Numbered from the stretch's first letter, positions 5,246 to 12,912 are shown. The stretch: 15,053 nucleotides of DNA from an uncultured Collinsella sp. (GCA_958421035.1 CATZKS010000046.1:1-15053); one strand, 5' to 3'. The notes: generated from the sequence alone by a model not told the origin. Program-made: numbers and translations.

Positions 5246-6631
5246 ATGACGGATCAGGAAACGCCCGAGCGCGCGCATGTGACGGCCGATGATATCGAGG
5301 CCGCCAACGACCTTATCGACTTTATCGAGGCATGCCCCAGCATGTTCCATACGGCGGCGACCATTATGGCCGAGCTCGACGAGGCGGGCTTTACCTACCT
5401 GTCCGAGAACGCGGCGTGGGACATCGAGCCGGGCGGGCGTTATTACACGCAGCGCAACACCTCGAGCGTTATCGCCTTTAAGGTGGGCGAGGACCTGGCT
5501 GCTACGTGGGGCGAGGACGGCGTTGCCGGCGACTACCATTTTCAGCTGACGGCGTCGCACAGCGACTCGCCGACGTTTAAGGTTAAGGCCGTGCCCGAGC
5601 TCGACGGCGCGGGCGAGACGCTGCGCCTGAACACCGAGGCCTACGGCGGCATGATCGACTACACCTGGTTCGACCGTCCGCTGGCACTCGCGGGCCGCGT
5701 GCTGGTACGCGAGGGCGACCGTATTGAGAGCCGCCTGCTTGCCACCGAGCGCGAGGTCGCTATTATCCCGAGCCTTGCCATCCACATGAACCGCGGCGTT
5801 AACGAGGGCTTTGCTCCCAACCGAGCCGTCGACCTGTGCCCGCTCATCAGCGCCGGCGAACTCAAGCAGGGAGATTTTGATGCCCTGATTGCCGAAGAGC
5901 TGGACGTTGAGCCCGAGCAAATTCTGGGCCGCGATTTGTTCCTGGTCAACCGCCAGGATGCGCGCATTTGGGGCTGGGCCGACGAGTTTATCTCGACGCC
6001 CAAGCTCGACGACCTGGCCTGCGCCTATACCTCGCTGCAGGCATTTTTGGGTGCCGAGAACGCGCACGACGTTTCGGTCTTTTGCTGCTTTGATAATGAG
6101 GAGGTTGGCTCCGAGACCAAGCAGGGCGCCATGTCGACGTTCTTGGCCGACGCGCTGCGCCGCATTAACGGATCGCTGGGCTTTGACGACGAGTCGTATC
6201 ATCGCGCCCTTGCCGCATCGATGCTCGTGAGCTGCGACAACGCGCATGCCGTGCACCCCAACCACGCCGAGAAGTGCGACGCCCGCAGCCAGGTGGTGCT
6301 CAACGGCGGTATCGTCATCAAGGAGGCAGCCAACCAGCACTATTGTACCGATGCCTTTAGCCGCGCGGTGTTCCAAGCTATTTGCGATGACGCCGACGTG
6401 CCCACGCAGGCCTTCGCCAACAAGAGCGATATGGCCGGCGGATCCACGCTCGGCAATCTGTCCAATATGCAGGCGAGCATGCATGCCGTGGACGTGGGCC
6501 TGCCGCAGCTGGCCATGCACTCGAGCTACGAGACCGGCGGCGTGCGCGACGTCATGTACGCCATCCGCGCCCTCACAGCCTTCTACGAGCGAAACCTAAC
6601 CATCAACGGTGCCGAAAGCGTGGAGCTCTAA
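5246..6631 (+). CDS. M18 family aminopeptidase
   Basis: This 461-residue cytoplasmic metallopeptidase removes N-terminal residues from peptides; the family (aspartyl aminopeptidase / ApeB-like) usually forms large dodecamers and binds two zinc ions. Likely ligands and catalytic residues are His105 in ASHSDSP, Asp255 or Asp256 in STPKLDD, Glu285 and Glu286 in NEEVGSE, Asp331 in SCDNAHAVHPN and His425 in MHSSYE. These appear in the family's order and spacing, and length is typical. I chose the ATG at 5246 because AGGGGAG (5236-5242) precedes it closely; the open frame extends upstream to 5135 but that part reads the divergent promoter region. The stop codon overlaps a family 2 repeat. Specificity for acidic residues is usual for the family but is not shown by sequence alone. 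Confidence 0.95.
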   Translation: MTDQETPERAHVTADDIEAANDLIDFIEACPSMFHTAATIMAELDEAGFTYLSENAAWDIEPGGRYYTQRNTSSVIAFKVGEDLAATWGEDGVAGDYHFQLTASHSDSPTFKVKAVPELDGAGETLRLNTEAYGGMIDYTWFDRPLALAGRVLVREGDRIESRLLATEREVAIIPSLAIHMNRGVNEGFAPNRAVDLCPLISAGELKQGDFDALIAEELDVEPEQILGRDLFLVNRQDARIWGWADEFISTPKLDDLACAYTSLQAFLGAENAHDVSVFCCFDNEEVGSETKQGAMSTFLADALRRINGSLGFDDESYHRALAASMLVSCDNAHAVHPNHAEKCDARSQVVLNGGIVIKEAANQHYCTDAFSRAVFQAICDDADVPTQAFANKSDMAGGSTLGNLSNMQASMHAVDVGLPQLAMHSSYETGGVRDVMYAIRALTAFYERNLTINGAESVEL

Positions 6632-6666
6632 AACCTGCTAAAAGGGACAGGTTTATTATGCAGGTT
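6632..6666 (+). repeat. Family 2 repeat, copy B
   Basis: AACCTGC (6632-6638) pairs with GCAGGTT (6660-6666); between them lies AAAAGGGACAGGTTTAT, which offers a second CAGGTT that could pair with the same left arm. It starts within the stop codon of the aminopeptidase. The bases after it (TTTATCTGGGCAAA) resemble those after copy C, so the repeat unit is longer than the hairpin. Confidence 0.8.
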
Positions 6667-6771
6667 TTATCTGGGCAAATGCCGCAAAGCCAACAGCTGG
6701 ACAGAATTGTTATGACACCGCAGGTTGAGCAAGCGTCAGCGAGCGATGTCCAGAGCGAACAAGTTGGCATG

Positions 6772-6814
6772 AAAAAGGCAAGGCATAGACCTTCTGGTCA
6801 TGCCTTGCCTTTTG
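6772..6814. terminator. Bidirectional intrinsic terminator
   Basis: A stem of about 18 bp (AAAAGGCAAGGCATAGACC against GGTCATGCCTTGCCTTTT, one bulged A) has an A-run before it and a T-run after it. It works as a rho-independent terminator in both directions, serving the aminopeptidase from the left and the dehydrogenase from the right. Confidence 0.85.
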
Positions 6815-6856
6815 AATGACAAATTGTCGCTCTGGGCGGCGCGCAGCGTCGACCGG

Positions 6857-6880
6857 TCCGCCGTTCGTTAGAACGGCGGA
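6857..6880. repeat. Short 10-bp hairpin after the dehydrogenase
   Basis: TCCGCCGTTC (6857-6866) pairs exactly with GAACGGCGGA (6871-6880) around GTTA. It lies just after the stop codon of the minus-strand dehydrogenase. There is no T-tract, so it may only stabilise the transcript end ahead of the stronger terminator at 6772-6814. Confidence 0.5.
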
Positions 6881-6883
6881 ACC

Positions 6884-7819
6884 CTAATGTTCGATCCAAC
6901 AACGTAAAGTTTCGCCGGCTTGCAGGTGACGCAGGTTCTCCGCGGCGATGTCGACCACATTGTTGAGCGTGGCTGCCAGGTGGAACCAGCCGGAGACGTG
7001 TGGCGTGATGAGCATGTTGGGCGCATTCCACAGTGGGCTTGTCTCAGGCAGCGGTTCGGGGTCGGTGACGTCGACCGCGGCGCCGGCGAGATGTCCCGAC
7101 TCCAGAGCGGCAACCAAATCGTCGGCAACCACAAGATCGCCGCGGCCGCCGTTGGCAAAGAAGGCGCCCGGTTTCATCGCGGCGAAGAACTCGGCGTTCG
7201 CCAGACCGCGCGTCTCGGGCGTGCTGGGCATAAAGGACGTGACGATGTCAGCCTCGGCCAGGCGCTCGGGGAGGGCGTCCATGCCGTCCATGTCCTCAAA
7301 CACAATGGGGTAGACGAGTGGATGGCGCTTGATGCCGCGGACGTGCGCGCCCATGTTGCGGCAGAGTGTGGCGAAGTGGCCGCCGATATCGCCCGCGCCT
7401 AGCACCAGCACATTGGCGTTCTTGAGCGAGGTGACCGGCCCCAAATCCTCCCAGCGATGCTCGCGCTGCAAGTCGTGATAGCCGGGCAGGCGCTTCATCA
7501 TAGAAAGGACCATGGCAAACATATGCTCGCTTACGGCCTGGCCGTAGGCGCCCACCGAGCAGGAAAGCTTAGCGTCGGCTGGCACGGTGCCGGCGGCCAA
7601 GTAGTCGTCATAGCCGGCGGTCTGCAATTGTAACAGCTGGAGATGCTCGCATGCCGTGAGCATGCCAGGGTCGATGTTGCCCAAGATCACGTCGGCATCG
7701 GCGATCTGCTCGCGCGTGGCGGCGTCGGAGCTCGTGTAGATAAAGTCCTCGCCCGGAGCGCTCGACTCAAGAATTGCGCGATGGCGGTCATTGACGGGCA
7801 GCAAAACCAGGATGTTCAC
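6884..7819 (-). CDS. D-isomer-specific 2-hydroxyacid dehydrogenase
   Basis: This 311-residue NAD(P)-dependent oxidoreductase should interconvert a 2-keto acid and a D-2-hydroxy acid. The Rossmann motif is LGAGDIGG (140-147). The catalytic set is Arg226 in NGGRGDLV, Glu255 in TDPEPLP and His274 in ITPHVSGW, in family order. I chose a GTG start at 7819 because AGAGGA lies 6 nt upstream and the protein then begins with the expected strand (V/M)NILVLLPVN. The open frame reaches 7942, but that extension reads repeat DNA and the neighbouring terminator. The exact substrate (lactate, glycerate, phosphoglycerate, hydroxyisocaproate) is not resolved. It follows map on the same strand but is separated by a terminator. 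Its leader contains a family 2 repeat 20 bp from the start codon. Confidence 0.9.
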   Translation of the reverse strand: MNILVLLPVNDRHRAILESSAPGEDFIYTSSDAATREQIADADVILGNIDPGMLTACEHLQLLQLQTAGYDDYLAAGTVPADAKLSCSVGAYGQAVSEHMFAMVLSMMKRLPGYHDLQREHRWEDLGPVTSLKNANVLVLGAGDIGGHFATLCRNMGAHVRGIKRHPLVYPIVFEDMDGMDALPERLAEADIVTSFMPSTPETRGLANAEFFAAMKPGAFFANGGRGDLVVADDLVAALESGHLAGAAVDVTDPEPLPETSPLWNAPNMLITPHVSGWFHLAATLNNVVDIAAENLRHLQAGETLRCWIEH

Positions 7820-7838
7820 AAGCAGTCCTCTCCGCTCG

Positions 7839-7873
7839 ACCTGCCAAAAAGGGACAGGTTTATTTTGGCAGGT
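7839..7873 (+). repeat. Family 2 repeat, copy C, in the leader of the dehydrogenase gene
   Basis: ACCTGCC (7839-7845) plus AAAA pairs with TTTT plus GGCAGGT (7867-7873), an 11-bp stem. A second CAGGT at 7855-7859 is an alternative partner for the same arm. It ends within a few bases of the ribosome binding site of the dehydrogenase, whose transcript would run across it on the minus strand. Confidence 0.8.
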
Positions 7874-7892
7874 TTTATCAGGCAAAACGTTT

Positions 7893-7940
7893 AAATAAAA
7901 CGCCGGATGCAAGACGAGCGTGCCCGTCAGCATCCGGCGC
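7893..7940 (-). terminator. Intrinsic terminator of map
   Basis: On the minus strand CGCCGGATGC (7930-7939) pairs exactly with GCATCCGGCG (7901-7910) around a 19-base loop, followed by TTTTATTTAAAC. It begins 10 bp after the map stop codon and should largely uncouple map from the dehydrogenase gene. Confidence 0.8.
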
Positions 7941-7948
7941 ATCCACGG

Positions 7949-8836
7949 CTACCAGCTCAGCAGCTCGTAGCCGTCCTCGGTCACCACGAGCTGTACCTCG
8001 CACTGGGCCGAATCGCTGCCGTCCTTGGTGCGCACGCACCAGCCGTCACCCTTGCTGATCTTGATGTCGGGCGCTCCGGCGTTGACCATGGGCTCGATGG
8101 TAAAGACCATGCCCGGAGCCATGATGGTGTCCACATCGGGTGCCTCGGTGGTAAAGCCCACAAACGGGTCCTCGTGGAACTCCTTACCGATGCCGTGTCC
8201 GCCGTACTCGCGTACCACACTAAAGCCGGCGTCCTCGACCGTCTTTTGCACGGCCTCGGCCATCACAGACAGCGGCAGCCACGGCTTGACGGCAGCCAGA
8301 CCCGCCTCCACGCTGGCGCGGGTGACGTCGACCAGGCGCTGGCGCTCGGCAGAGACCTCGCCGATGCAGAACATGCGGCTCGAATCACTAAAGTAGCCGT
8401 CAAGAATCGTGGAGCAGTCGACGTTGATGATGTCGCCCTCGTGCAGCACGTCCGTATCGCAGGGGATGCCGTGACAGACCACGTCGTTGATCGAGGTGCA
8501 AACGCTCTTGGGGTAGCCCTCATAGTTGAGGTCGGCCGGCGTGCCGCCGTGCTCGACGGTGTAGTCGTAGATCATCTGGTCGATCTGGTTGGTGGTCATG
8601 CCCGCGGCGATGTGTTCGCCTGCGTAATCGAGCACGCCCACGTTGATGGCGGCCGAGCGCTTGATGCCCTCGATATCGGCGGGCGCCTTGTAGAGCGTGC
8701 GGGGCAAAACCTCCCAGCCCTCTTCCCACAGGCGCTCAAGGCGCTCATCAAAGGCGCTATGGCATTTCTTATATTTTTTGCCGCTGCCGCACCAGCAAGC
8801 GTCGTTGCGGCCGGGCACGGGTCCGTTGTCATACAT
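7949..8836 (-). CDS. map: Type I methionine aminopeptidase with SEC-C zinc motif
   Basis: This 295-residue cytoplasmic enzyme removes the initiator methionine from new proteins. The N-terminus carries a SEC-C zinc motif, RNDACWCGSGKKYKKCH (10-26, ligands Cys14, Cys16, Cys25, His26), which in related enzymes helps bind the ribosome. The catalytic domain has His122 in VVCHGIP, and the five metal ligands Asp140 (NVD), Asp151 (SDSS), His214 (GGHGIG), Glu248 (TIEPM) and Glu280 (QCEVQ). All are in the standard order. A clear AAAGGAAG lies about 6 nt before the ATG at 8836. It is followed by its own terminator. Other copies of map may exist near the ribosomal protein operons; this one, with SEC-C, is not in such a context. 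Confidence 0.95.
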   Translation of the reverse strand: MYDNGPVPGRNDACWCGSGKKYKKCHSAFDERLERLWEEGWEVLPRTLYKAPADIEGIKRSAAINVGVLDYAGEHIAAGMTTNQIDQMIYDYTVEHGGTPADLNYEGYPKSVCTSINDVVCHGIPCDTDVLHEGDIINVDCSTILDGYFSDSSRMFCIGEVSAERQRLVDVTRASVEAGLAAVKPWLPLSVMAEAVQKTVEDAGFSVVREYGGHGIGKEFHEDPFVGFTTEAPDVDTIMAPGMVFTIEPMVNAGAPDIKISKGDGWCVRTKDGSDSAQCEVQLVVTEDGYELLSW

Positions 8837-8888
8837 GGCTAACTTCCTTTCATCCGCAGCTAGTATAGCCCACCCACGCGTCCATAAA

Positions 8889-8955
8889 AGTTGCGGTGAT
8901 ATAGTTCCGATTTAAGCGGTTTAACAGCACAAATAGGAACTATATCACCGCAACT
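8889..8955. repeat. Palindrome family 1, copy 3 (25-bp arms)
   Basis: The arms 8889-8913 and 8931-8955 pair at 24 of 25 positions around a 17-base loop. The outer 16 bases are identical to copy 2 (AGTTGCGGTGATATAG). On the minus strand the stem is followed by TTTTATGG, so here it could work as a terminator for the radical SAM gene ending at 8997. Confidence 0.9.
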
Positions 8956-8996
8956 GATGGAGCGGGATGGCTGACACTAGCTGCTGCGTGGTTTTG

Positions 8997-9773
8997 CTAG
9001 TAGCTCACCTGGCAGGAGATGCTGAGGGCGCGCACGCGCGCGGCAATGGCGTCGAGGACGTCGGGTGCTGCTTTGGCAAGGCCGGCGACCGGCGTCTCGC
9101 GCGCCACCGTGTAGATGGTCGCCTCCTGCGGACGAATGCGCTCGAGCGCCGCGAGCCAGGGGGCGACGTATTCCTCGCCGGTGTTGTCGATGAGCTTGCC
9201 CTGATACTCGCCGGTCAAAAAGATCGTCTGGATAATGACGTGGCCGTTAAAGCTCGCGAACGTCTCGATCTGGTGCTCCACATCGTAAGGGCCAACGGGT
9301 TGATCGAGCAGCTGGATAAATGCCGGATCGACCGTATCCAGCTTGAGGATGTTGTCGTCGACCATCATGAGCGCATCGTGCACCTGGGGACGGCCGGCGC
9401 GCGTGCCGTTGGAGAGCACGGCAATCTTGGTGTTTGGGGCCAGCTGGTCGCGAAGCGCGACGGCACCGGCGATGGCCTGCGGAAACTCCGGTGCGGCGGT
9501 GGGCTCGCCGTTGCCTGCGAAGGTGATCACATCGGGGAGCTCGCCTTCGGCTGCCATCTCGCGCAGCTTTGCCTCGAGCGCGTCGAGTACCACGGCAGCT
9601 GTGTTGTACGGCTCATGGCAGGGGCGCTCGGCATTGAGGCCGTTTTCGCAGTAAATGCAGTCGAACGTGCAGATTTTGCCGCTGGCCGGCATCATGTTGA
9701 CGCCGAGCGAGAGACCGAGGCGACGGCTGCGAACGGGCCCAAAGATGGGGCTGGCATTCAAAAACGTAGACAT
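8997..9773 (-). CDS. Radical SAM protein (COG0731-like)
   Basis: This protein of about 258 residues binds a [4Fe-4S] cluster through CTFDCIYC (CxxxCxxC), where the cluster cleaves S-adenosylmethionine to a radical. The N-terminal segment GPVRSRRLGLSLGVN just before the cluster motif is typical of the COG0731 family, distantly related to wyosine-synthesis enzymes. AGNGEP matches the GGE-type SAM-binding motif and LSNGT lies in the next strand. The reaction and substrate are not known. GAGGAG at 9783-9788 lies 9 nt from the ATG at 9773 and 3 nt from the ATG at 9779, so I prefer 9773. The open frame extends to 9809 without a better start. It is probably transcribed alone. Confidence 0.88.
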   Translation of the reverse strand: MSTFLNASPIFGPVRSRRLGLSLGVNMMPASGKICTFDCIYCENGLNAERPCHEPYNTAAVVLDALEAKLREMAAEGELPDVITFAGNGEPTAAPEFPQAIAGAVALRDQLAPNTKIAVLSNGTRAGRPQVHDALMMVDDNILKLDTVDPAFIQLLDQPVGPYDVEHQIETFASFNGHVIIQTIFLTGEYQGKLIDNTGEEYVAPWLAALERIRPQEATIYTVARETPVAGLAKAAPDVLDAIAARVRALSISCQVSY

Positions 9774-9909
9774 AGGCATATGCTCCTCAAGACAATTGTG
9801 CCTAAGCATAGCATCGGCTCCAAAGCAAGGTGCGGGCTCTTGCTTTACAAGTTTCGTTTTTTAACGTCGCTCATTATGCCGTGCCATGAAAAGCCTCGGG
9901 TCGGGTACA

Positions 9910-9923
9910 GTTAATCTGTTAAC
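9910..9923. promoter_or_regulatory. Small palindrome between divergent genes
   Basis: GTTAA (9910-9914) and TTAAC (9919-9923) form a palindrome with a 4-base spacer. It lies between the divergent radical SAM and alpha/beta hydrolase genes, where promoters or an operator are expected. No firm promoter boxes could be assigned. Confidence 0.25.
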
Positions 9924-9998
9924 AAGGCGTAAGGCAATGCGAGCCTATCCAACCGTACTGAAGTGCAACTGGATGGGCTTTGACGATGGGAACACAGT

Positions 9999-10796
9999 AT
10001 GGATTTTACGGTCGAGAATGCGGGCACCACGATCGCCTGCCGCGAGTATGCTGGCCCGGTTGTATCGTCCGATGCACCCGCCTTGGTGTGCGTGCACGGC
10101 GCTTGTGTCGACGGCGTCTTCTTTGACGCCATCGCCCGCGAGCTCGCCTGTGACTATCGCGTCATTGCCTACGACCGCCGCGGTTGCGGCGAGAGTGGCG
10201 ACGCTGCAGACGGACGCTACGACCTCGCCGTCCAGGCCGCCGACCTGCAGACCGTTATCGAGCATATTGGCGCTCCGGTAAACGTGCTCGCGCATAGTGC
10301 CGGTACGCTGGTGGCCCTGGAGCTTCTCCGTGCAAACCCCGCCATAATCTCTCGTGCGATTCTGCATGAACCCGCCGTGACGGATGAGGGTGCCGGTCTG
10401 GGCGCGGCCCCGGTTTTGCTCGAGATGATCGCCGCAGGAAAGGTCTCCAGGGCATTACGGGCCTTCCTGGGCGCCATCGGCGATTCGGACCCTGAGGCCC
10501 CCAAGTTGACCGTGGCGGAAGCCAAGCATGCCCTGCGCAACGGCCGCAGTTTCATGGCGAACGAATACGGGATTACTATGACCTGCGTTCCCGATTGGGA
10601 TAGCGTTCGCGCGTCGAAAACGGTGGCCTCCGTGCTTTTGGGCGAGCTCTCGATTGGTACGCCCCGCGAGGCGGGAACGAGGATGGCGGCTGAGCTTTTG
10701 GATTGCCCCCTCGTAACGATTCCCGGCGCGCACAACGGCCTGCGCGATCGCCCGGCAGCGGCTGCCCAGACTGTCCGTGGCATCCTGGGGTTCTAG
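9999..10796 (+). CDS. Alpha/beta hydrolase
   Basis: This 265-residue soluble protein has the alpha/beta hydrolase layout. The oxyanion region is VCVHGACVDG (30-39), the DRRGCGES segment (59-66) follows, the nucleophile is Ser100 in LAHSAGT, and the catalytic His is probably His245 in GAHNGL. The elbow reads Ala-His-Ser-Ala-Gly, with Ala where most members have Gly. The acid residue is not obvious. The start at 9999 has only a weak upstream site (GATGGGA). No lid or signal peptide is seen, so it should be cytoplasmic. Substrate unknown; esterase, lactonase or C-C hydrolase activities all occur in the family. The downstream gene is 211 bp away and probably has its own promoter. Confidence 0.88.
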   Translation: MDFTVENAGTTIACREYAGPVVSSDAPALVCVHGACVDGVFFDAIARELACDYRVIAYDRRGCGESGDAADGRYDLAVQAADLQTVIEHIGAPVNVLAHSAGTLVALELLRANPAIISRAILHEPAVTDEGAGLGAAPVLLEMIAAGKVSRALRAFLGAIGDSDPEAPKLTVAEAKHALRNGRSFMANEYGITMTCVPDWDSVRASKTVASVLLGELSIGTPREAGTRMAAELLDCPLVTIPGAHNGLRDRPAAAAQTVRGILGF

Positions 10797-10825
10797 CAGC
10801 TGCAAAAAAACAAAACAGGCTTCAT

Positions 10826-10878
10826 CCGCAAACGTTTCGGCCGTGTTAACAAATGCGCTCAAAACCTTACGTTTGCGG
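10826..10878. repeat. 10-bp inverted repeat after the alpha/beta hydrolase
   Basis: CCGCAAACGT (10826-10835) is the exact reverse complement of ACGTTTGCGG (10869-10878), with 33 bases between. It follows the hydrolase stop codon by 30 bp. The long loop argues against a simple terminator; its role is unknown. Confidence 0.4.
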
Positions 10879-10947
10879 CTTCAATCGCGCCGTCTGCCAA
10901 CTCATAAAAATGTAACAGCATTCACGTGCCTACCTGCATCGACAAGG

Positions 10948-10963
10948 TGTTACCCTTGTAACA
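10948..10963. promoter_or_regulatory. TGTTAC-N4-GTAACA palindrome upstream of the HD-GYP gene
   Basis: A 6-bp inverted repeat with a 4-base spacer lies 45 bp upstream of the start at 11008, and a further copy of the half-site (TGTAACA) lies at 10911-10917. The position fits an operator in the promoter of the signalling pair. No regulator is identified, and promoter boxes are uncertain. Confidence 0.4.
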
Positions 10964-11007
10964 TTTGGAACCCACCGCTCCATGCGAAACTATCGAAAGG
11001 GCCCCGT

Positions 11008-12888
11008 ATGCTCAATAATCACGAGGTCAATCTAACCGACGAGGAGGCTGCCGCCGAGGTCGCCCGTGTCGCAAGGACCTACCCCGTGGTACGTTTGCTG
11101 TCGGCCGATCAGATTAAGAGCGAGCCTAACTGCCTGCTCGCCGGCGATCGCTGCCCTTGTCTGCGTCAGTCGAGTCTTGAGGCCTTGACAGATTCCGATG
11201 AGGTGTCGGAGCAACTGCTCAACGATGGTGTTGAGTACCGCGCCCGTCTGCGCCCTCTAAAGGTCGAGGGCGAGCCTCATGTCTTGCTGATGGTGCGTCC
11301 GATCGATGGGCAAGAGGCTGCAGAAGAGGACCTTGTCTACACCGACGTGCTGACGAATGTGCGCAATCGCCGATATTACGAAGAAAAGCTTCGTAGCGCC
11401 CGCATGAAGGCTGGCGTGGCGGTGATCGACCTTGATGATTTTAGGGTCTTCAACGATACATGTGGCCGCCATGCCGGCGACCTTGCGCTCGGTGCTGTGG
11501 CAACAGCCATACGCAGCGGTATTCGTTCGACTGACGAACTTGTGCGCTATGGCTGCGACAAGTTTGTAGCTGTCATGCCCGATATTCCCTCCGATGACTT
11601 TGCCCGTCGTCTGCGTCAGGTGTCCGATGCCGTCCATTCCACGATTATTCCGGGCCATGAGCACGTGAGCTTGACGGCATGTGTTGGTGGCGTTCGCATT
11701 CATGGCGAGACGGTCGATGAGGGCGTTGGCCGCGCTGTCCAGTTACTGAGCCGCGCTAAGGCAAAAGCCGGTACGGTCGTGACCGATGCCGATTCCATCG
11801 AGGCCTTCCAAAGCGAAAAACCTTCGGTGCTTATTGTCGATGACTCCGAGATGAACCGAGCCATTCTCAACGAGATGCTCAAGGACGAGTATTGCATCCT
11901 CGAGGCCGATAACGGTCGCGCGGCGCTCGACATGGTCGACCGCTATGGCGATGAGCTGTCGCTCGTGCTGCTGGATATTGTCATGCCGGGCATAAGCGGC
12001 TTTGAGGTGCTGGCCGGTCTGTCGCGCCGATCGGTTAGTGACAATCTGCCTGTCATCATGATTTCGAGCGAAGATTCCGATGATATGGTTCTGCGCGCGT
12101 ACGAGCTAGGCGCCTCGGACTATATCAACCGCCCGTTTGACTCCCGTGTCGTGCGCCGCCGTGTAAGCAACACCATCCGCCTATACGCCAAACAGCGCCG
12201 CCTGACGAGCCTGCTGTCCCAGCAGTACAACGAGCGTGTCAAGAACAGTCGTATGCTCATCGACATCATGGCTGGCGTCATGGAGCTTCGCAACGGCGAG
12301 AGCGGCAGGCACGTTACGAACATCGAAAAGCTGACCGAGCTGCTGCTTGGCTGTCTGGTCCAGCGTAGCGGCGCGATCTCCCTCGACAATGAGGAGCGCT
12401 CCACGGTTGCCCTGGCTTCGGCGCTGCACGATATCGGCAAGATGTCGATTGACGATGCGATTCTCAACAAACCCGGGCGCCTTACGCCCGAGGAGTTCGA
12501 GATTATGAAGACGCATACCACGATCGGCGCCGACATGCTGCTTGAGCTGGGTAGCCATCACGCCGGCAATGCGCTTATGGAATATGCGTACCAGATTGCG
12601 CGTTGGCATCACGAGCGCTGGGACGGCAAGGGTTATCCCGATGGCCTTAAGGGCGACGAAATTCCCATTGCCGCACAGGTGGTTTCGGTGGCCGACGTGT
12701 ACGATGCTCTGACGAGCGTGCGCGTGTACAAGGACGCTATCCCGCACAAGGAGGCAATTCAGATGATCCTGGACGGTAAGTGCGGCACCTTTAACCCGCT
12801 GCTGCTCGACTGCCTGCTCGAGGTGCAAGACCAAATTGCCGAGACGTTGGCACGCCCCGCTGACGTCGTCGCGTTTCCCACGATTTAG
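11008..12888 (+). CDS. PAS-like / degenerate GGDEF / REC / HD-GYP signalling protein
   Basis: This 626-residue cytoplasmic protein has four parts. Residues 1-105 are PAS-like with a Cys cluster (Cys42, Cys49, Cys51). Residues 106-262 are a GGDEF domain whose active site reads GCDKF (182-186), so it is probably not a diguanylate cyclase. Residues 273-390 are a response-regulator receiver, with acid pair Asp278/Asp279, phospho-acceptor Asp323 in LLDIVMPG, and Arg375 where Lys is usual. Residues 415-610 are an HD-GYP domain with HDIGK (474-478) and HHERWDGKGYPDG (534-546). HD-GYP domains normally hydrolyse cyclic di-GMP; the key residues are kept, so phosphodiesterase activity is likely but not proven. 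An AAAGGG site lies about 6 nt before the ATG. The Hpt gene follows after 24 nt, suggesting control by phosphotransfer. Confidence 0.92.
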   Translation: MLNNHEVNLTDEEAAAEVARVARTYPVVRLLSADQIKSEPNCLLAGDRCPCLRQSSLEALTDSDEVSEQLLNDGVEYRARLRPLKVEGEPHVLLMVRPIDGQEAAEEDLVYTDVLTNVRNRRYYEEKLRSARMKAGVAVIDLDDFRVFNDTCGRHAGDLALGAVATAIRSGIRSTDELVRYGCDKFVAVMPDIPSDDFARRLRQVSDAVHSTIIPGHEHVSLTACVGGVRIHGETVDEGVGRAVQLLSRAKAKAGTVVTDADSIEAFQSEKPSVLIVDDSEMNRAILNEMLKDEYCILEADNGRAALDMVDRYGDELSLVLLDIVMPGISGFEVLAGLSRRSVSDNLPVIMISSEDSDDMVLRAYELGASDYINRPFDSRVVRRRVSNTIRLYAKQRRLTSLLSQQYNERVKNSRMLIDIMAGVMELRNGESGRHVTNIEKLTELLLGCLVQRSGAISLDNEERSTVALASALHDIGKMSIDDAILNKPGRLTPEEFEIMKTHTTIGADMLLELGSHHAGNALMEYAYQIARWHHERWDGKGYPDGLKGDEIPIAAQVVSVADVYDALTSVRVYKDAIPHKEAIQMILDGKCGTFNPLLLDCLLEVQDQIAETLARPADVVAFPTI

Positions 12889-12912
12889 TTTGACCAAAGG
12901 AGTTTTTAATCC

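Noticed and set aside
5081..6520. A 479-codon open frame on the minus strand
   Set aside because: It is antisense to the M18 aminopeptidase, whose metal ligands are all intact.
7820..7942. N-terminal extension of the dehydrogenase to an ATG at 7942
   Set aside because: The extension reads through the map terminator and a family 2 repeat; the GTG at 7819 has a good ribosome binding site and starts the expected first strand.
7907..8842. A 311-codon open frame on the plus strand
   Set aside because: It is antisense to map, a clearly recognisable gene.
8967..9914. A 315-codon open frame on the plus strand
   Set aside because: It is antisense to the radical SAM gene, which has the CxxxCxxC motif and a good ribosome binding site.
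10939..10964. Promoter with TCGACA and TAACAT boxes upstream of the HD-GYP gene
   Set aside because: The spacer would be only 14 bases, too short for a standard promoter, so I recorded only the palindrome.
10797..11007. Cyclic di-GMP riboswitch in the leader of the HD-GYP gene
   Set aside because: I looked for conserved GEMM-type core sequences and found none; only short inverted repeats are present.
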